A stretch of DNA of 29,796 nt. It comes from Gammaproteobacteria bacterium RIFCSPHIGHO2_12_FULL_38_11. GTDB taxonomy: Bacteria > Pseudomonadota > Gammaproteobacteria > Coxiellales > Coxiellaceae. This document shows positions 14,847-23,415 of the stretch, one piece after another. The stretch lies in the NCBI GenBank assembly GCA_001801515.1, contig MGXX01000067.1:22393-52188 (forward strand). The letters run 5' to 3'. The notes beneath the pieces were generated by a model. That model made no database searches, was not told the origin of the DNA, and saw nothing but the letters and a program-made list of their open reading frames with translations. A program made the translations under genes and the position numbers. The number at the start of each line of letters is the position of its first letter. Positions within the stretch are counted from its first letter, which is position 1.

Positions 14847-15563
14847 ATGAAACCAAAGTACAAACGCATATTACTCAAGATGAGTGGTGAAGCATTGATG
14901 GGAGAGGGAATTACCGCTATTTCTCCAGCTGTTTTAAATCGATTAGCAAAAGAAATTAATGAAGTTCGTGACCTTGGTGTTCAAATTGCAATTGTGATTG
15001 GTGGTGGAAATTTTTGTCGTGGGGTAACGTTATCTGAGGTGGGTATTAATCGCATCACCGGAGATCATATGGGCATGGTAGCGACCATTATGAATGCGCT
15101 TGCGCTACGTGATGCTTTTGAACGCTCTCAAATGTCAGTCAGAATTTTATCGGCAGTTGCTGTCGGCGGTATGGTTGATTCATTTCATCAACGTAAAGCC
15201 ATTCATCATTTAGAGCAAGGACGTATTGTTATTTTTGCTGCAGGAACAGGCAACCCTTTATTTACAACCGACTCAGCAGCAAGTTTGCGCGGAATAGAAA
15301 TTGGTGCAGATGTTGTGTTGAAAGCAACAAACGTTGATGGCGTTTATTCAGATGATCCGCGTAAAAATCCAGAGGCAACACTTTATAAACACTTAACCTA
15401 TGATGAAGCACTTGATAAGGAATTTGCAGTAATGGATTTAGCTGCATTTTGCCAATGTCGTGATTATCAAATGCCTTTGCGTGTTTTTAATATTGGTAAA
15501 GCCGGTATGTTGTTAAAAGTGATTTTAGGAGAAGATGTGGGAACGCTGGTTGATGTGGGATGA
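14847..15563 (+). CDS. pyrH: Uridylate kinase
   Basis: 238 residues from ATG 14847, preceded by AGGGAGAG (14836-14843); an in-frame ATG at 14826 would make an untypical leader and is rejected. UMP kinase of the amino-acid-kinase fold, phosphorylating UMP to UDP for RNA, DNA and cell-wall sugar nucleotides. Signatures: RILLKMSGEALMG, VIGGGNFCRGV, ITGDHMGM, FAAGTGNPLFTTDSAA and KATNVDGVYSDDP. It stands in the conserved tsf-pyrH-frr-uppS order. Confidence 0.97.
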   Translation: MKPKYKRILLKMSGEALMGEGITAISPAVLNRLAKEINEVRDLGVQIAIVIGGGNFCRGVTLSEVGINRITGDHMGMVATIMNALALRDAFERSQMSVRILSAVAVGGMVDSFHQRKAIHHLEQGRIVIFAAGTGNPLFTTDSAASLRGIEIGADVVLKATNVDGVYSDDPRKNPEATLYKHLTYDEALDKEFAVMDLAAFCQCRDYQMPLRVFNIGKAGMLLKVILGEDVGTLVDVG

Positions 15564-15590
15564 TGCTGAATTTAAACAGGAGAGATTATT

Positions 15591-16148
15591 ATGATCAACG
15601 ATATTATTCGCAATGCAAAATCAAGAATGGAAAAATCAATAGAAGCATTAAAGCATGAATTAGCAAAATTACGCACAGGTAGAGCACACCCAAGTTTAAT
15701 TGAGCATGTCATGGTTTCTTATTACGGCGTACCCACAAAACTCAGCCAAGTCGCGAGTATTTCAATTGAAAATTCCAGAACACTCATGGTGTCGCCTTGG
15801 GAAAAAAATATTGTTTCCGATATTGAAAAAGCCATTTTATCCGCTAATTTAGGCCTTAATCCAAATACAGCTGGTACAGTCATTCGTATTCCGATGCCAC
15901 CGCTCACAGAAGAAAGACGTAAAAGTTTGGGCAAAGTGGTACGTGAAGAAGCAGAACGTGCCCGCGTTTCGGTACGCAATGTGCGACGTGATGCAAATCA
16001 AGAATTAAAAACATTATTAAAAGATAAAAAAATCAGTGAGGATGAAGATCATCGCGCTCAAGCAACCATTCAAAAAACGACAGATGAATTTGTTGCTCAG
16101 ATTGATATAACTTCAGCAGCCAAAGAAAAAGACCTAATGGAAATTTAA
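15591..16148 (+). CDS. frr: Ribosome recycling factor
   Basis: 185 residues, the exact family length. It splits post-termination ribosomes together with EF-G. Typical features are the N-terminal [24 protein letters not shown], the hinge region with [35 protein letters not shown] and the long C-terminal helix with [17 protein letters not shown] lies 8 to 14 bp before ATG 15591. The 27-bp gap from pyrH supports cotranscription. Confidence 0.97.
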   Translation: MINDIIRNAKSRMEKSIEALKHELAKLRTGRAHPSLIEHVMVSYYGVPTKLSQVASISIENSRTLMVSPWEKNIVSDIEKAILSANLGLNPNTAGTVIRIPMPPLTEERRKSLGKVVREEAERARVSVRNVRRDANQELKTLLKDKKISEDEDHRAQATIQKTTDEFVAQIDITSAAKEKDLMEI

Positions 16149-16174
16149 GTGTTTTGTTGTCAAAGGACCTGCAA

Positions 16175-16933
16175 ATGAAGAATACAGTGCAATATGAAAA
16201 AAATGGACCGGAATATTTTGTACCGCATCATGTCTCTATTGTTATGGATGGTAACGGGCGATGGGCACAACAACGCTTAATGAAGCGTATTATGGGGCAT
16301 CGTGCAGGGGTAAAAGCAGTTAGACGCGCGATTGATTTTTGTTTAGATCATCATATTGCTGTGTTGTCTTTATTTGCCTTGAGCGTTGAAAATTTTTTAT
16401 TTCGTCCTGAAGCTGAAGTAAAATTTTTAATTTCATTGTTTTCAGATATGATTAGCTCAAATTTAGCAGAGTTAAACAGCAATGGTGTTTGCATTCGCGT
16501 GATTGGTGATATATCAGTGTTGGGTGCTACGGTTCAAGAACAGATTCAGTGCGCACAAACGCTTACCAAAAATAACACAAAATTAATTTTGGTTATTGCG
16601 CTGCATTACAGTGGTCGTTGGGATATCTTTCAAGCGGCACAGAAATTTGCGCAACACACCCTTGATATAAAAATAAATCCAAGCACACAAACAGAAAAAG
16701 ATTTCTCGCAATTTTTATGTTTGTCTGACTTACCTGAACCTGATTTAATGATTCGCACGAGCGGTGAGCAACGCATCAGTAATTTTTTACTCTGGCAGTT
16801 GGCTTACACGGAATTATTTTTCTCAGATGTTTTCTGGCCTGATTTTAATGACACGATTTTTCATCAGGCGATTGCTGTTTTTCAAAAGCGACAGCGTCGA
16901 TTTGGAAAAACGGGTGAACAAATAGCGTTGTAA
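16175..16933 (+). CDS. uppS: Undecaprenyl diphosphate synthase (cis-prenyltransferase)
   Basis: 252 residues from ATG 16175, which has AAGGA at 16163-16167; a TTG at 16154 in the same frame lacks such a site. The enzyme adds isoprene units to farnesyl diphosphate to make the C55 carrier lipid for peptidoglycan and O-antigen. Signatures: VSIVMDGNGRWAQQR (catalytic Asp25), GHRAGVKAVRR, LFALSVENF, HYSGRWDI and PDLMIRTSGEQRISNFLLWQLAYTEL. The VENF and HYSG spellings are slightly unusual but functional residues are kept. In many gammaproteobacteria cdsA, dxr and rseP follow; here the next gene is on the opposite strand, with only 8 bp between the ends. Confidence 0.96.
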   Translation: MKNTVQYEKNGPEYFVPHHVSIVMDGNGRWAQQRLMKRIMGHRAGVKAVRRAIDFCLDHHIAVLSLFALSVENFLFRPEAEVKFLISLFSDMISSNLAELNSNGVCIRVIGDISVLGATVQEQIQCAQTLTKNNTKLILVIALHYSGRWDIFQAAQKFAQHTLDIKINPSTQTEKDFSQFLCLSDLPEPDLMIRTSGEQRISNFLLWQLAYTELFFSDVFWPDFNDTIFHQAIAVFQKRQRRFGKTGEQIAL

Positions 16934-16941
16934 TTTAAAAA

Positions 16942-18603
16942 TTATTCCCCCCGTGCCTGTCCCAATATATACAAATTATCGACTAATTTGTCTTTAGAAA
17001 CAGATCTTATTTTGTGATGATAAATAAAATGACAACCATCTATTGCGTTGGCATGTAAACCAACAACAATCTCATTATGATAAATCAAGCGACATACTGA
17101 AGTACGTGGTATTGCCTTCATATCGATAAAAATAGGCCAATAATTTCCAAGCCGATTATTTGTTTCAGTCATAAACGAAAGCCAGCTGAGTTTGCTTTCA
17201 GGCCCCGTAAATACTTCAAACCGTGTTGCCCGAATAATTTTTTGATTCACAATTACGTTGCAAGTATGCGCATATACAACACCGCCGATATTATGCTGAG
17301 CAATTTTTGTTTTGCATAGGTAAATGGGTTTAGGATTAAACCCTAACACAACAGATTGACTGGGAAGATATCCTGCGTAGGTTTTCCACGCAAATCCGGC
17401 GTGTTTCACATGTGAAGCTAACGCCTGTTGTTGTGACAGTGAAAGGGGTGATTGTAATGTTAATTCTATGGGAATATGCACAGATTTTGGTGCGGGTAGA
17501 ATACCGCGCGGCATAAATCCAATAATATTCGGTGTGATACTATTTTTTGCCAATTGTTTCATTAGCCAGGGATTTATTGTTGCGAGCATGGCAGCAATCA
17601 CAATCACAGCTAATGCAATATTTGTTTTCTCAATTTTCTTTAACCATGGCTGATCGGAGCGTAGCGCAATAATTGCATAATTTATATGATACAAAAATAA
17701 TAAAACAATATTGACCGCAATTGGAAAATGCACTACCGTAAAAAAAGGTATTTCATAGGATAGCGTCATGATAAGTATGATCGACATCACCCATAAAAAC
17801 GCCATACAGATTATTTTAATTGGCATTGGATAGCGATATTCTGTTTGACCATTTTGATAAAACCCATTCACTAATATCACACTTAAAAAAGAAAGCGGCA
17901 AAAATAATAGTGAATTCCATTGCGGGGCTTGATGAAAGATAAAAACCGATACTAATCCCATCATAAAAAATGCAATGACAATGATAGACAGCAGTGGCAA
18001 TAAAAATTTTGAAATAGAGAAGAAAATCATGTGAATAGGATGCGTTTTATTCATACAATACGATGAAAAATATAAGCCAATGCAAAAAAATAAGATATGA
18101 GATCCCGTTTCGAACCAATGTGTAGCAAACAGATTTTTAAAAAGGGGTACATGAATTAATAAAAATAACTCACTCCATAAGAATAAAATAATAAAACAGA
18201 GTAGCGAAAATAATAATGCGATTGCTAGTTTTATGGCAACACATACCGTGTTATCAAAGAGCGCAGAATAAGATGATCTAAAGCGCAGTGTTTGATAATT
18301 CATATGAAAAACAAGTAATGCAAAAATAGCAACACACAATAATGACATGCTTGAAAAAGGTAAATTGACGGCGGTATTGAATACAAGAAATGGTAGTGCA
18401 GCAAGAACGCTTGTCGTCACGGAAGTAAAAAATAATCGCAAACGAGATGTTGCCAACGGAAAGGCTAATAAAAGGCATATTGCAAAAAAACGAATCCAAG
18501 CATCAAAAAAATGATTGGTCACCATACTGTATTTGAATGCGCCGAGCACAACAGCGGCAATCATACCTATCACAAGGTAAACGGCAAAATTGTTTTTTTT
18601 CAT
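16942..18603 (-). CDS. DUF4153-type multi-pass membrane protein with C-terminal DM9/DUF3421-like domain
   Basis: 553 residues. About the first 350 hold roughly eleven hydrophobic segments; the stretch LFDNTVCVAIKLAIALLFSL and following FLWSELFLLI resembles the DUF4153 family. Residues about 404-545 differ: they are soluble and resemble DM9 repeats (DUF3421), with FAWKTYAGYLPSQSVVLGF, PIYLCK, GGVVYAHTCNV and RFEVFTG in the first unit and IPRTSVCRLIY, IVVGLHANAIDGCHFIYHH in the second. DM9 proteins in animals bind mannose-type glycans; that function is only a suggestion here. The ATG at 18603 lies 9 bp from a strong inverted repeat that contains the only purine-rich ribosome-site candidate. The gene converges on uppS. 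Both domain calls are by eye. Confidence 0.65.
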   Translation of the reverse strand: MKKNNFAVYLVIGMIAAVVLGAFKYSMVTNHFFDAWIRFFAICLLLAFPLATSRLRLFFTSVTTSVLAALPFLVFNTAVNLPFSSMSLLCVAIFALLVFHMNYQTLRFRSSYSALFDNTVCVAIKLAIALLFSLLCFIILFLWSELFLLIHVPLFKNLFATHWFETGSHILFFCIGLYFSSYCMNKTHPIHMIFFSISKFLLPLLSIIVIAFFMMGLVSVFIFHQAPQWNSLLFLPLSFLSVILVNGFYQNGQTEYRYPMPIKIICMAFLWVMSIILIMTLSYEIPFFTVVHFPIAVNIVLLFLYHINYAIIALRSDQPWLKKIEKTNIALAVIVIAAMLATINPWLMKQLAKNSITPNIIGFMPRGILPAPKSVHIPIELTLQSPLSLSQQQALASHVKHAGFAWKTYAGYLPSQSVVLGFNPKPIYLCKTKIAQHNIGGVVYAHTCNVIVNQKIIRATRFEVFTGPESKLSWLSFMTETNNRLGNYWPIFIDMKAIPRTSVCRLIYHNEIVVGLHANAIDGCHFIYHHKIRSVSKDKLVDNLYILGQARGE

Positions 18604-18949
18604 AGCCAGATAATCCTAGATTCCAACTGCCGAATCTAGGATAGTAGCAAGATCCGTAACGTTGCTCAAGCTGCCAGCACCTTTCAGTCGTTATCGTAAA
18701 ATAAAAGTTTCGTATCTATTTTTGCGACACAAAAGCGTCGTTTTTCTCCCAAAATAAAGTGCGTTTAAGCGCACATCGTTAATATAATCCTTTTATTTTC
18801 AAGGTGTAGCAACGCTTTCACGCTTTTTTTAATTAAAATACTTAAGAGTACATTATCTTCTGAAAAGGACTATTTTAGTAGCACATCTCGGCGTAAAATC
18901 ATTTTCAATTATTCGAATATGAGTTTATACAAAAAATTAAGGGGATGTT
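18604..18949. other. 346-bp intergenic region; possible terminator-like hairpin
   Basis: No gene. From left to right it holds the 11-bp inverted repeat, then a stem CGAC...GTCG with an inner C-G pair (18724-18740) followed by TTTTT (18741-18745), which looks like a weak plus-strand terminator although no plus-strand gene lies upstream. Next come a short palindrome GTGCG/CGCAC (18759-18774) and an AT-rich stretch that should contain the promoter of the 877-residue gene. AAGGGG (about 18940-18945) is the ribosome site for ATG 18950. Confidence 0.45.
18613..18642 (-). promoter_or_regulatory. Perfect 11-bp inverted repeat in the 5' leader of the DUF4153/DM9 gene
   Basis: ATCCTAGATTC (18613-18623) and GAATCTAGGAT (18632-18642) are perfect reverse complements around an 8-nt spacer. 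In the minus-strand mRNA the 3' arm carries UAGGAU, the only Shine-Dalgarno-like sequence before the AUG at 18603, so the hairpin would hide the ribosome site. It could equally be a DNA operator. Confidence 0.75.
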
Positions 18950-21583
18950 ATGAGAAGTAAACTTAAAACACCTGTACCTGAAGGTGCCTCATTAGATACA
19001 TATGATTTTGCTTCTCAAACTAATTTAAACCGCATTGAGACTCAGGCTACAATTGTTGAAGCTGATGCTAATGATCAACGCGTTCTCTTGAGAAAATCTC
19101 CGAAAACAAAACCCGTTGACCAAGTTGACACAGCTACTCAAACATTCCACGGTGAGATTATTATGCATGCCTCAAATTCACGCGAAAACTCACCGACACC
19201 TGAGGCAGTTCAACCAACCGCATCAACCGCTGTGCTTATCGCTACACAAAAATTTTTTCTGGCTGAATATGGCCCTCACGGATTAAGAATATTCAATGTT
19301 ATTTATTCTTTTATTGTTTCGCTGTCTTTTGCGGCACTGACTTTGGTTGCTTTGTTCGGTAAAGACAGTTTATTTTGGAAAATAGCTGCCTTTATTTGCG
19401 GCACATGTTCTTTTATGAATAATTTCCCTATGGCAATTGCTTTTAATGAAGAATTGGTTACTGATTATATTGCTAAAATGCCTAGTAAAAATCTGCTTTT
19501 TAAATGGAATGCATTTACCAGTGCGCTTGTTGGCTTAACAACAGTGGCTATTGGTGTGAAATTAAATCAAGAAGCTGCCAAAGGGCTTGCGACAGATTGG
19601 GGTTGTTCTGAAAATCTTGCAGAGACAATTGCTTATACTTTTATTGTTTTTGGCGCTATTAATACGTTTGCAACCCGTTCCGTTTCTGTTGCGCGTATAC
19701 AAAATTGGGCTTGTCAAAATGTGCGTGAGACTTATTTAAATCAGAAACGTGAATATAAATCTTATTTCCAGTTTTTAAATGATATGGCTATTTATTTTGA
19801 GCGTGTGATTGAAAAGGAAATTAAAGCAGGTGTTGCAAAAGCGCAAATTGAGGCTGAAATTGAGTCTAAAACACCTGCGGAATTTATGAATTGGTTTTAC
19901 GGAAAGGTAAATGTTTTGGTTAATGAGGAAGGTCTTGGTCGTACATACAATCAATTAATAGCGTTTCGCTCAAGACAAATGGTTCAAGCAAGCATAGCTT
20001 TTTTAGCCTTTATTATGATGCCCTCTTGGGTTGGAATTTCACAATCTGGTGCTAATGCAATTGCCACTTTTTTAGGCTGGGGAAATAGATTAGCGTGGGA
20101 TAAATCAGCTTCACCAATAGAATTTATTGCAGCAGCGGGCAGTGAGGCTTTGTATATTAATTCCGCTGCGCGTTATCCGCAAGCGCTTATTGATCATGTG
20201 CAGAGCTTATTAAAAAATCATGGAAAATTAATGACATTAATAATGACGGCATTATTGATTGCCATGAATGCAATGTCGGGTGTCGGCATGTATGGCGCTA
20301 ACTATAAACAAGAAAATCCTATCCCTGCCGGTAATTCAACTAACTCAACTAATTCAACTGATCCATTTTCGGGTTATGGTACATTAGCCGACAGTACGTT
20401 TTTCAGCCTGCTTTTCTTTAAAGATTTTTTTGAGTTTGCGATTGCGAGTTGGGCACCCATTTTAATGGGTATTTTAGCAGGTGCTTGTATTAATGGTCGT
20501 TCGGTGATGGGCGCAAATAAGGAAGTTCAAGATCGTCAAAAAACATTGAAAGCGGCTGGTATTGCTGATGCTTCATACTGGCAAGCATCAAAAGCTTATA
20601 TGTTGGGTTCAGACCTTGATTCGCGCGTTTATAAAATTACTGATTCAGAACCTTTGCCTGATGAAATTACATCGTGTAAAAATGGTACTTGTATTTTATT
20701 TCAAAAACAAACTGAAAATTGCTGGGTTATTCATTTTGCTGACAAAGCTGGAAAATATCAGACTGTTGTTATTAATGAAAGTAATATAAATCACGTTGAA
20801 AAAAGAGAGGTTCTTGATAAGTTACGCTGCAAATCTAAAAATGATTTTGGCTATTTAAATGGGTTGCTTAAAGAACAAAATCAAGAATCATTCAAAAAAC
20901 TTGAAACGGGGCTGATAGAAAATAATGCATTAAATCGCGAAAATGCTGGGCGTTTAAGAGAAATGTGTGTTCGTGCAGGTGTCAACACACATCCAGATGC
21001 TTTGAAAAAAGGTAAGAAAGAAAGAAATAAACAAAAATTATTATGGGAAAAATTAAAAGAGAAGGTGCAAGAAGCAATTGATAAAGGCAATCAATCAGGA
21101 TGTACTTATCATGTAATATATGTGGCATTAAATAAAGAAGAAGAAATGGCTTGTGAACAAGGTAAAAAAATTATATTTGAAAAAAGGGATGATCAATGGT
21201 TTATTCATTATTGCAATGAAAATTTGAAATACGCCGCAAGAAAAATTTCAGCTGTAAATGATATCAATTCGCTAAACCAGTTTCAATCTGAGTCGTCTGA
21301 GATTGATTTTGAATATATTGCTCGATCATCAACAAAAAGTATGACAGAAAAATTACCTATTTTTGCTGTTTCTGATGTTATTGGAAGAGAAAGGGCTGAA
21401 TTAACAAGAAAAGAAAAAAATACTTGTTATGGCCGTGCAACAAATTTTATGGGTAGCCTCGCCAGCAATTGTTTTTCACTTTGTAATCGTTCGAAGCCAA
21501 GATCAGGCAATCTTAATGGTTCGGATCGTGATGACGCCAGCAGTCTTCATACGGCTAAACTGGGATATGGCACAAATCAATAA
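18950..21583 (+). CDS. Unknown 877-residue multi-pass membrane protein with duplicated C-terminal module
   Basis: I do not recognise the family. Residues 1-105 are polar and probably cytosolic or disordered. Hydrophobic segments lie near 112-137, 142-160, 189-204, 225-243, 346-365, 427-448 and 482-517. Between the last two is an (Asn-Ser-Thr)3 run (462-470). After residue 520 the protein is soluble and contains two related units: KNGTCILFQKQTENCWVIHF (577-596) and EQGKKIIFEKRDDQWFIHY (736-754), each followed by a strand and an N/D-I-N segment about 15 residues later. A Lys-rich helical stretch (687-715) joins them. The ribosome site AAGGGG precedes ATG 18950. The architecture suggests a lineage-specific envelope or secreted membrane-inserted protein; the function is unknown. 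Confidence 0.8.
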   Translation: MRSKLKTPVPEGASLDTYDFASQTNLNRIETQATIVEADANDQRVLLRKSPKTKPVDQVDTATQTFHGEIIMHASNSRENSPTPEAVQPTASTAVLIATQKFFLAEYGPHGLRIFNVIYSFIVSLSFAALTLVALFGKDSLFWKIAAFICGTCSFMNNFPMAIAFNEELVTDYIAKMPSKNLLFKWNAFTSALVGLTTVAIGVKLNQEAAKGLATDWGCSENLAETIAYTFIVFGAINTFATRSVSVARIQNWACQNVRETYLNQKREYKSYFQFLNDMAIYFERVIEKEIKAGVAKAQIEAEIESKTPAEFMNWFYGKVNVLVNEEGLGRTYNQLIAFRSRQMVQASIAFLAFIMMPSWVGISQSGANAIATFLGWGNRLAWDKSASPIEFIAAAGSEALYINSAARYPQALIDHVQSLLKNHGKLMTLIMTALLIAMNAMSGVGMYGANYKQENPIPAGNSTNSTNSTDPFSGYGTLADSTFFSLLFFKDFFEFAIASWAPILMGILAGACINGRSVMGANKEVQDRQKTLKAAGIADASYWQASKAYMLGSDLDSRVYKITDSEPLPDEITSCKNGTCILFQKQTENCWVIHFADKAGKYQTVVINESNINHVEKREVLDKLRCKSKNDFGYLNGLLKEQNQESFKKLETGLIENNALNRENAGRLREMCVRAGVNTHPDALKKGKKERNKQKLLWEKLKEKVQEAIDKGNQSGCTYHVIYVALNKEEEMACEQGKKIIFEKRDDQWFIHYCNENLKYAARKISAVNDINSLNQFQSESSEIDFEYIARSSTKSMTEKLPIFAVSDVIGRERAELTRKEKNTCYGRATNFMGSLASNCFSLCNRSKPRSGNLNGSDRDDASSLHTAKLGYGTNQ

Positions 21584-21642
21584 CACAAAAATCCACTTAA
21601 ATGGATGCTCGTGATAAATATCACTGAAATGTTTTCAATAGC

Positions 21643-21692
21643 CTCCATTGCTAATGGAAGCTTTATATGCTAAGCTTCCATTAGCAATGGAG
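21643..21692 (+). repeat. Perfect 21-bp inverted repeat (50-nt hairpin) before the AAA/DUF4143 gene
   Basis: Bases 21643-21663 and 21672-21692 are exact reverse complements around the 8-nt loop TATATGCT. Each arm itself contains CCATT and AATGG around three bases, so the element has internal symmetry as well. The right arm ends in GGAG (21689-21692), the ribosome site for ATG 21702, which would be double-stranded in the folded RNA. No T run follows, so simple terminator action is unlikely. Confidence 0.9.
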
Positions 21693-21701
21693 ACTTAAGC
21701 T

Positions 21702-22991
21702 ATGACAACAATTACCCCTGAACTTCTAAAAGATATTATTGCTGATCAAAGAGAAGAAGCAATGCCGATGGATTGCCTTGTGCGAACGATCGAAAAAAAA
21801 TTTAAAGAACTGCTTGGTAATCAGGAAATTATTGTTTTAACGGGTGTCAGGCGTTGCGGAAAATCCGTTCTCCTTAATACGATTCGAATGCAGTCCACTG
21901 AAAAAGATTATTACTTTAATTTTGAAGATGAGCGGCTTGCCACGTTTACCAGCGATGATTTTCAATTACTTTATCAAGTTTTTTTAGAAGAGTTTGGCGA
22001 ACAAAAAACATTTTATTTTGATGAAATTCAAAATATCCCGGGCTGGGAAATGTTTGTGCGGCGACTTTATAATGCCGGTAATAAAATCATGATTACGGGT
22101 TCAAATGCGACCCTGTTTAGTGAAGAATTGGGGACGCGATTAACAGGACGTTATATTCAATTGAGTGTTTACCCGTTTTCTTTTTATGAGTATCTGCAGC
22201 ATGAAATACCGCAACTTTTAAATAAAGCACTCTTATCGACCAAAGAAAAAAGTCAAATTAAAAAATTATTTAATCACTATTGTGAATGGGGTGGAATTCC
22301 AGCTTATTTAAGAAATCATGAAATTGACTATTTGCAAACACTTTATGATAGCATTATTTACCGTGATATTGTTGCACGCTATAAATTAACCGATGCACCC
22401 ATTTTTAAAAAAATGGTATTTTTTCTTGCGAGTAACTGTAGTAAGGAAACAACTTATAATGCTTTGAGAAAATTTTTAGGATTGGGAAGTGTAACCACTG
22501 TTTCAAATTATTGCGTTTATTTAGAAAACAGTTATCTTTGTTTTTTTCTGAATCGTTATCATGCATCTGTCAAAACGCAAAATCAATCACCCAAAAAAGT
22601 GTATTTTATCGATCATGTTCTTGCCAAGATCGTTGGATTTCATTTTAGTGAAGATCGGGGTCGGTTGTTAGAAAATATTGTATTTATAGAATTAAAAAGA
22701 CGATTTAAACAAATTTATTATCATGCTGAAAAAAAAGAATGTGATTTTATTATTCAAGAAGGAGTGAAAATAATTGCAGTAATTCAGGTCTGTGCTAGCT
22801 TGGCAAATGAAGACACAAAGCAGAGAGAAATGGATGGTTTGTTAGAAGCGCTTTCTTGTTATTCATTAAAGACGGGTACAATTTTAACGGAATCAGAAGA
22901 AAAAACTGAGATTGTTGTTAAAGATAAAATAAAATACCAAATTAAAATTATTCCGTTGTGGAAGTGGTTGATTGCGACGGACTCTTTGTAA
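21702..22991 (+). CDS. AAA-family ATPase with C-terminal DUF4143 (AAA_14 type)
   Basis: 429 residues. The P-loop is LTGVRRCGKSVLL (Lys54, Ser55) and Walker B is TFYFDEIQNIPGW (Asp107, Glu108), followed by the family hallmarks ITGSNATLFSEELGTRLTGRY and YPFSFYEYL. The C-terminal half is DUF4143, a domain resembling a nuclease fold: KVYFIDHVLAK, RGRLLENIVFIELKRR and ECDFIIQEG. The family is common in host-associated and anaerobic bacteria, often mobile, and has no settled function. GGAG lies 9 bp before the ATG but within the 21-bp hairpin. The 3' end runs 44 bp into the end of tolR on the other strand. Confidence 0.88.
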   Translation: MTTITPELLKDIIADQREEAMPMDCLVRTIEKKFKELLGNQEIIVLTGVRRCGKSVLLNTIRMQSTEKDYYFNFEDERLATFTSDDFQLLYQVFLEEFGEQKTFYFDEIQNIPGWEMFVRRLYNAGNKIMITGSNATLFSEELGTRLTGRYIQLSVYPFSFYEYLQHEIPQLLNKALLSTKEKSQIKKLFNHYCEWGGIPAYLRNHEIDYLQTLYDSIIYRDIVARYKLTDAPIFKKMVFFLASNCSKETTYNALRKFLGLGSVTTVSNYCVYLENSYLCFFLNRYHASVKTQNQSPKKVYFIDHVLAKIVGFHFSEDRGRLLENIVFIELKRRFKQIYYHAEKKECDFIIQEGVKIIAVIQVCASLANEDTKQREMDGLLEALSCYSLKTGTILTESEEKTEIVVKDKIKYQIKIIPLWKWLIATDSL

Positions 22992-23415
22992 TCAAGCCAA
23001 CATCACTTGCTCCCGCTTTTTGTAGCAAAACCATTGCACGCATGATTTCACCATAATTTGCATTGCGGTCGCCCTTGACGTAAACATCAACGTTTTTATG
23101 TTGCGTTTGTGCGTTTTGTAGTTGTGTTGAAATATCAGACATCAAATTTTCCGGTGTGATGGTTTGAGCGGGTGTGGGTGACGTATTGAGATATAAATTA
23201 CCTTGTTGATCGACACTCACAATAATCGGTGCTGTTTTCTGCGGCAAAGCTTTAGCAGAGGCGGCGGGTAATTGGACGTGTACTCCTTGCGTCAGCAGGG
23301 GTGCTGTGATCATCAAAATGACAACTAACACAAGCATAACGTCGATATAAGGAACCAAATTCATTTCTGACATGGGGCGATTACGTTTTCTGCGCGATTT
23401 AATTTGAATTTGCAT
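22948..23415 (-). CDS. tolR: TolR, inner-membrane subunit of the Tol-Pal system
   Basis: 155 residues from ATG 23415, which has AGGAG (complement of 23422-23426); an in-frame ATG at 23430 lacks a site. ExbD/TolR family: cytosolic basic N-terminus (KSRRKRNRPMSEMNLVPYIDVMLVL), one membrane helix carrying the essential Asp of the proton channel, and a periplasmic domain ending in KGDRNANYGEIMRAM and ASDVGLITK. It works with TolQ to energise TolA for outer-membrane constriction at division. The start overlaps the tolQ end by 17 bp, showing translational coupling. The final codons, rich in Ser/Thr, overlap the DUF4143 gene. tolA, which normally follows, is not here. Confidence 0.94.
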   Translation of the reverse strand: MQIQIKSRRKRNRPMSEMNLVPYIDVMLVLVVILMITAPLLTQGVHVQLPAASAKALPQKTAPIIVSVDQQGNLYLNTSPTPAQTITPENLMSDISTQLQNAQTQHKNVDVYVKGDRNANYGEIMRAMVLLQKAGASDVGLITKSPSQSTTSTTE

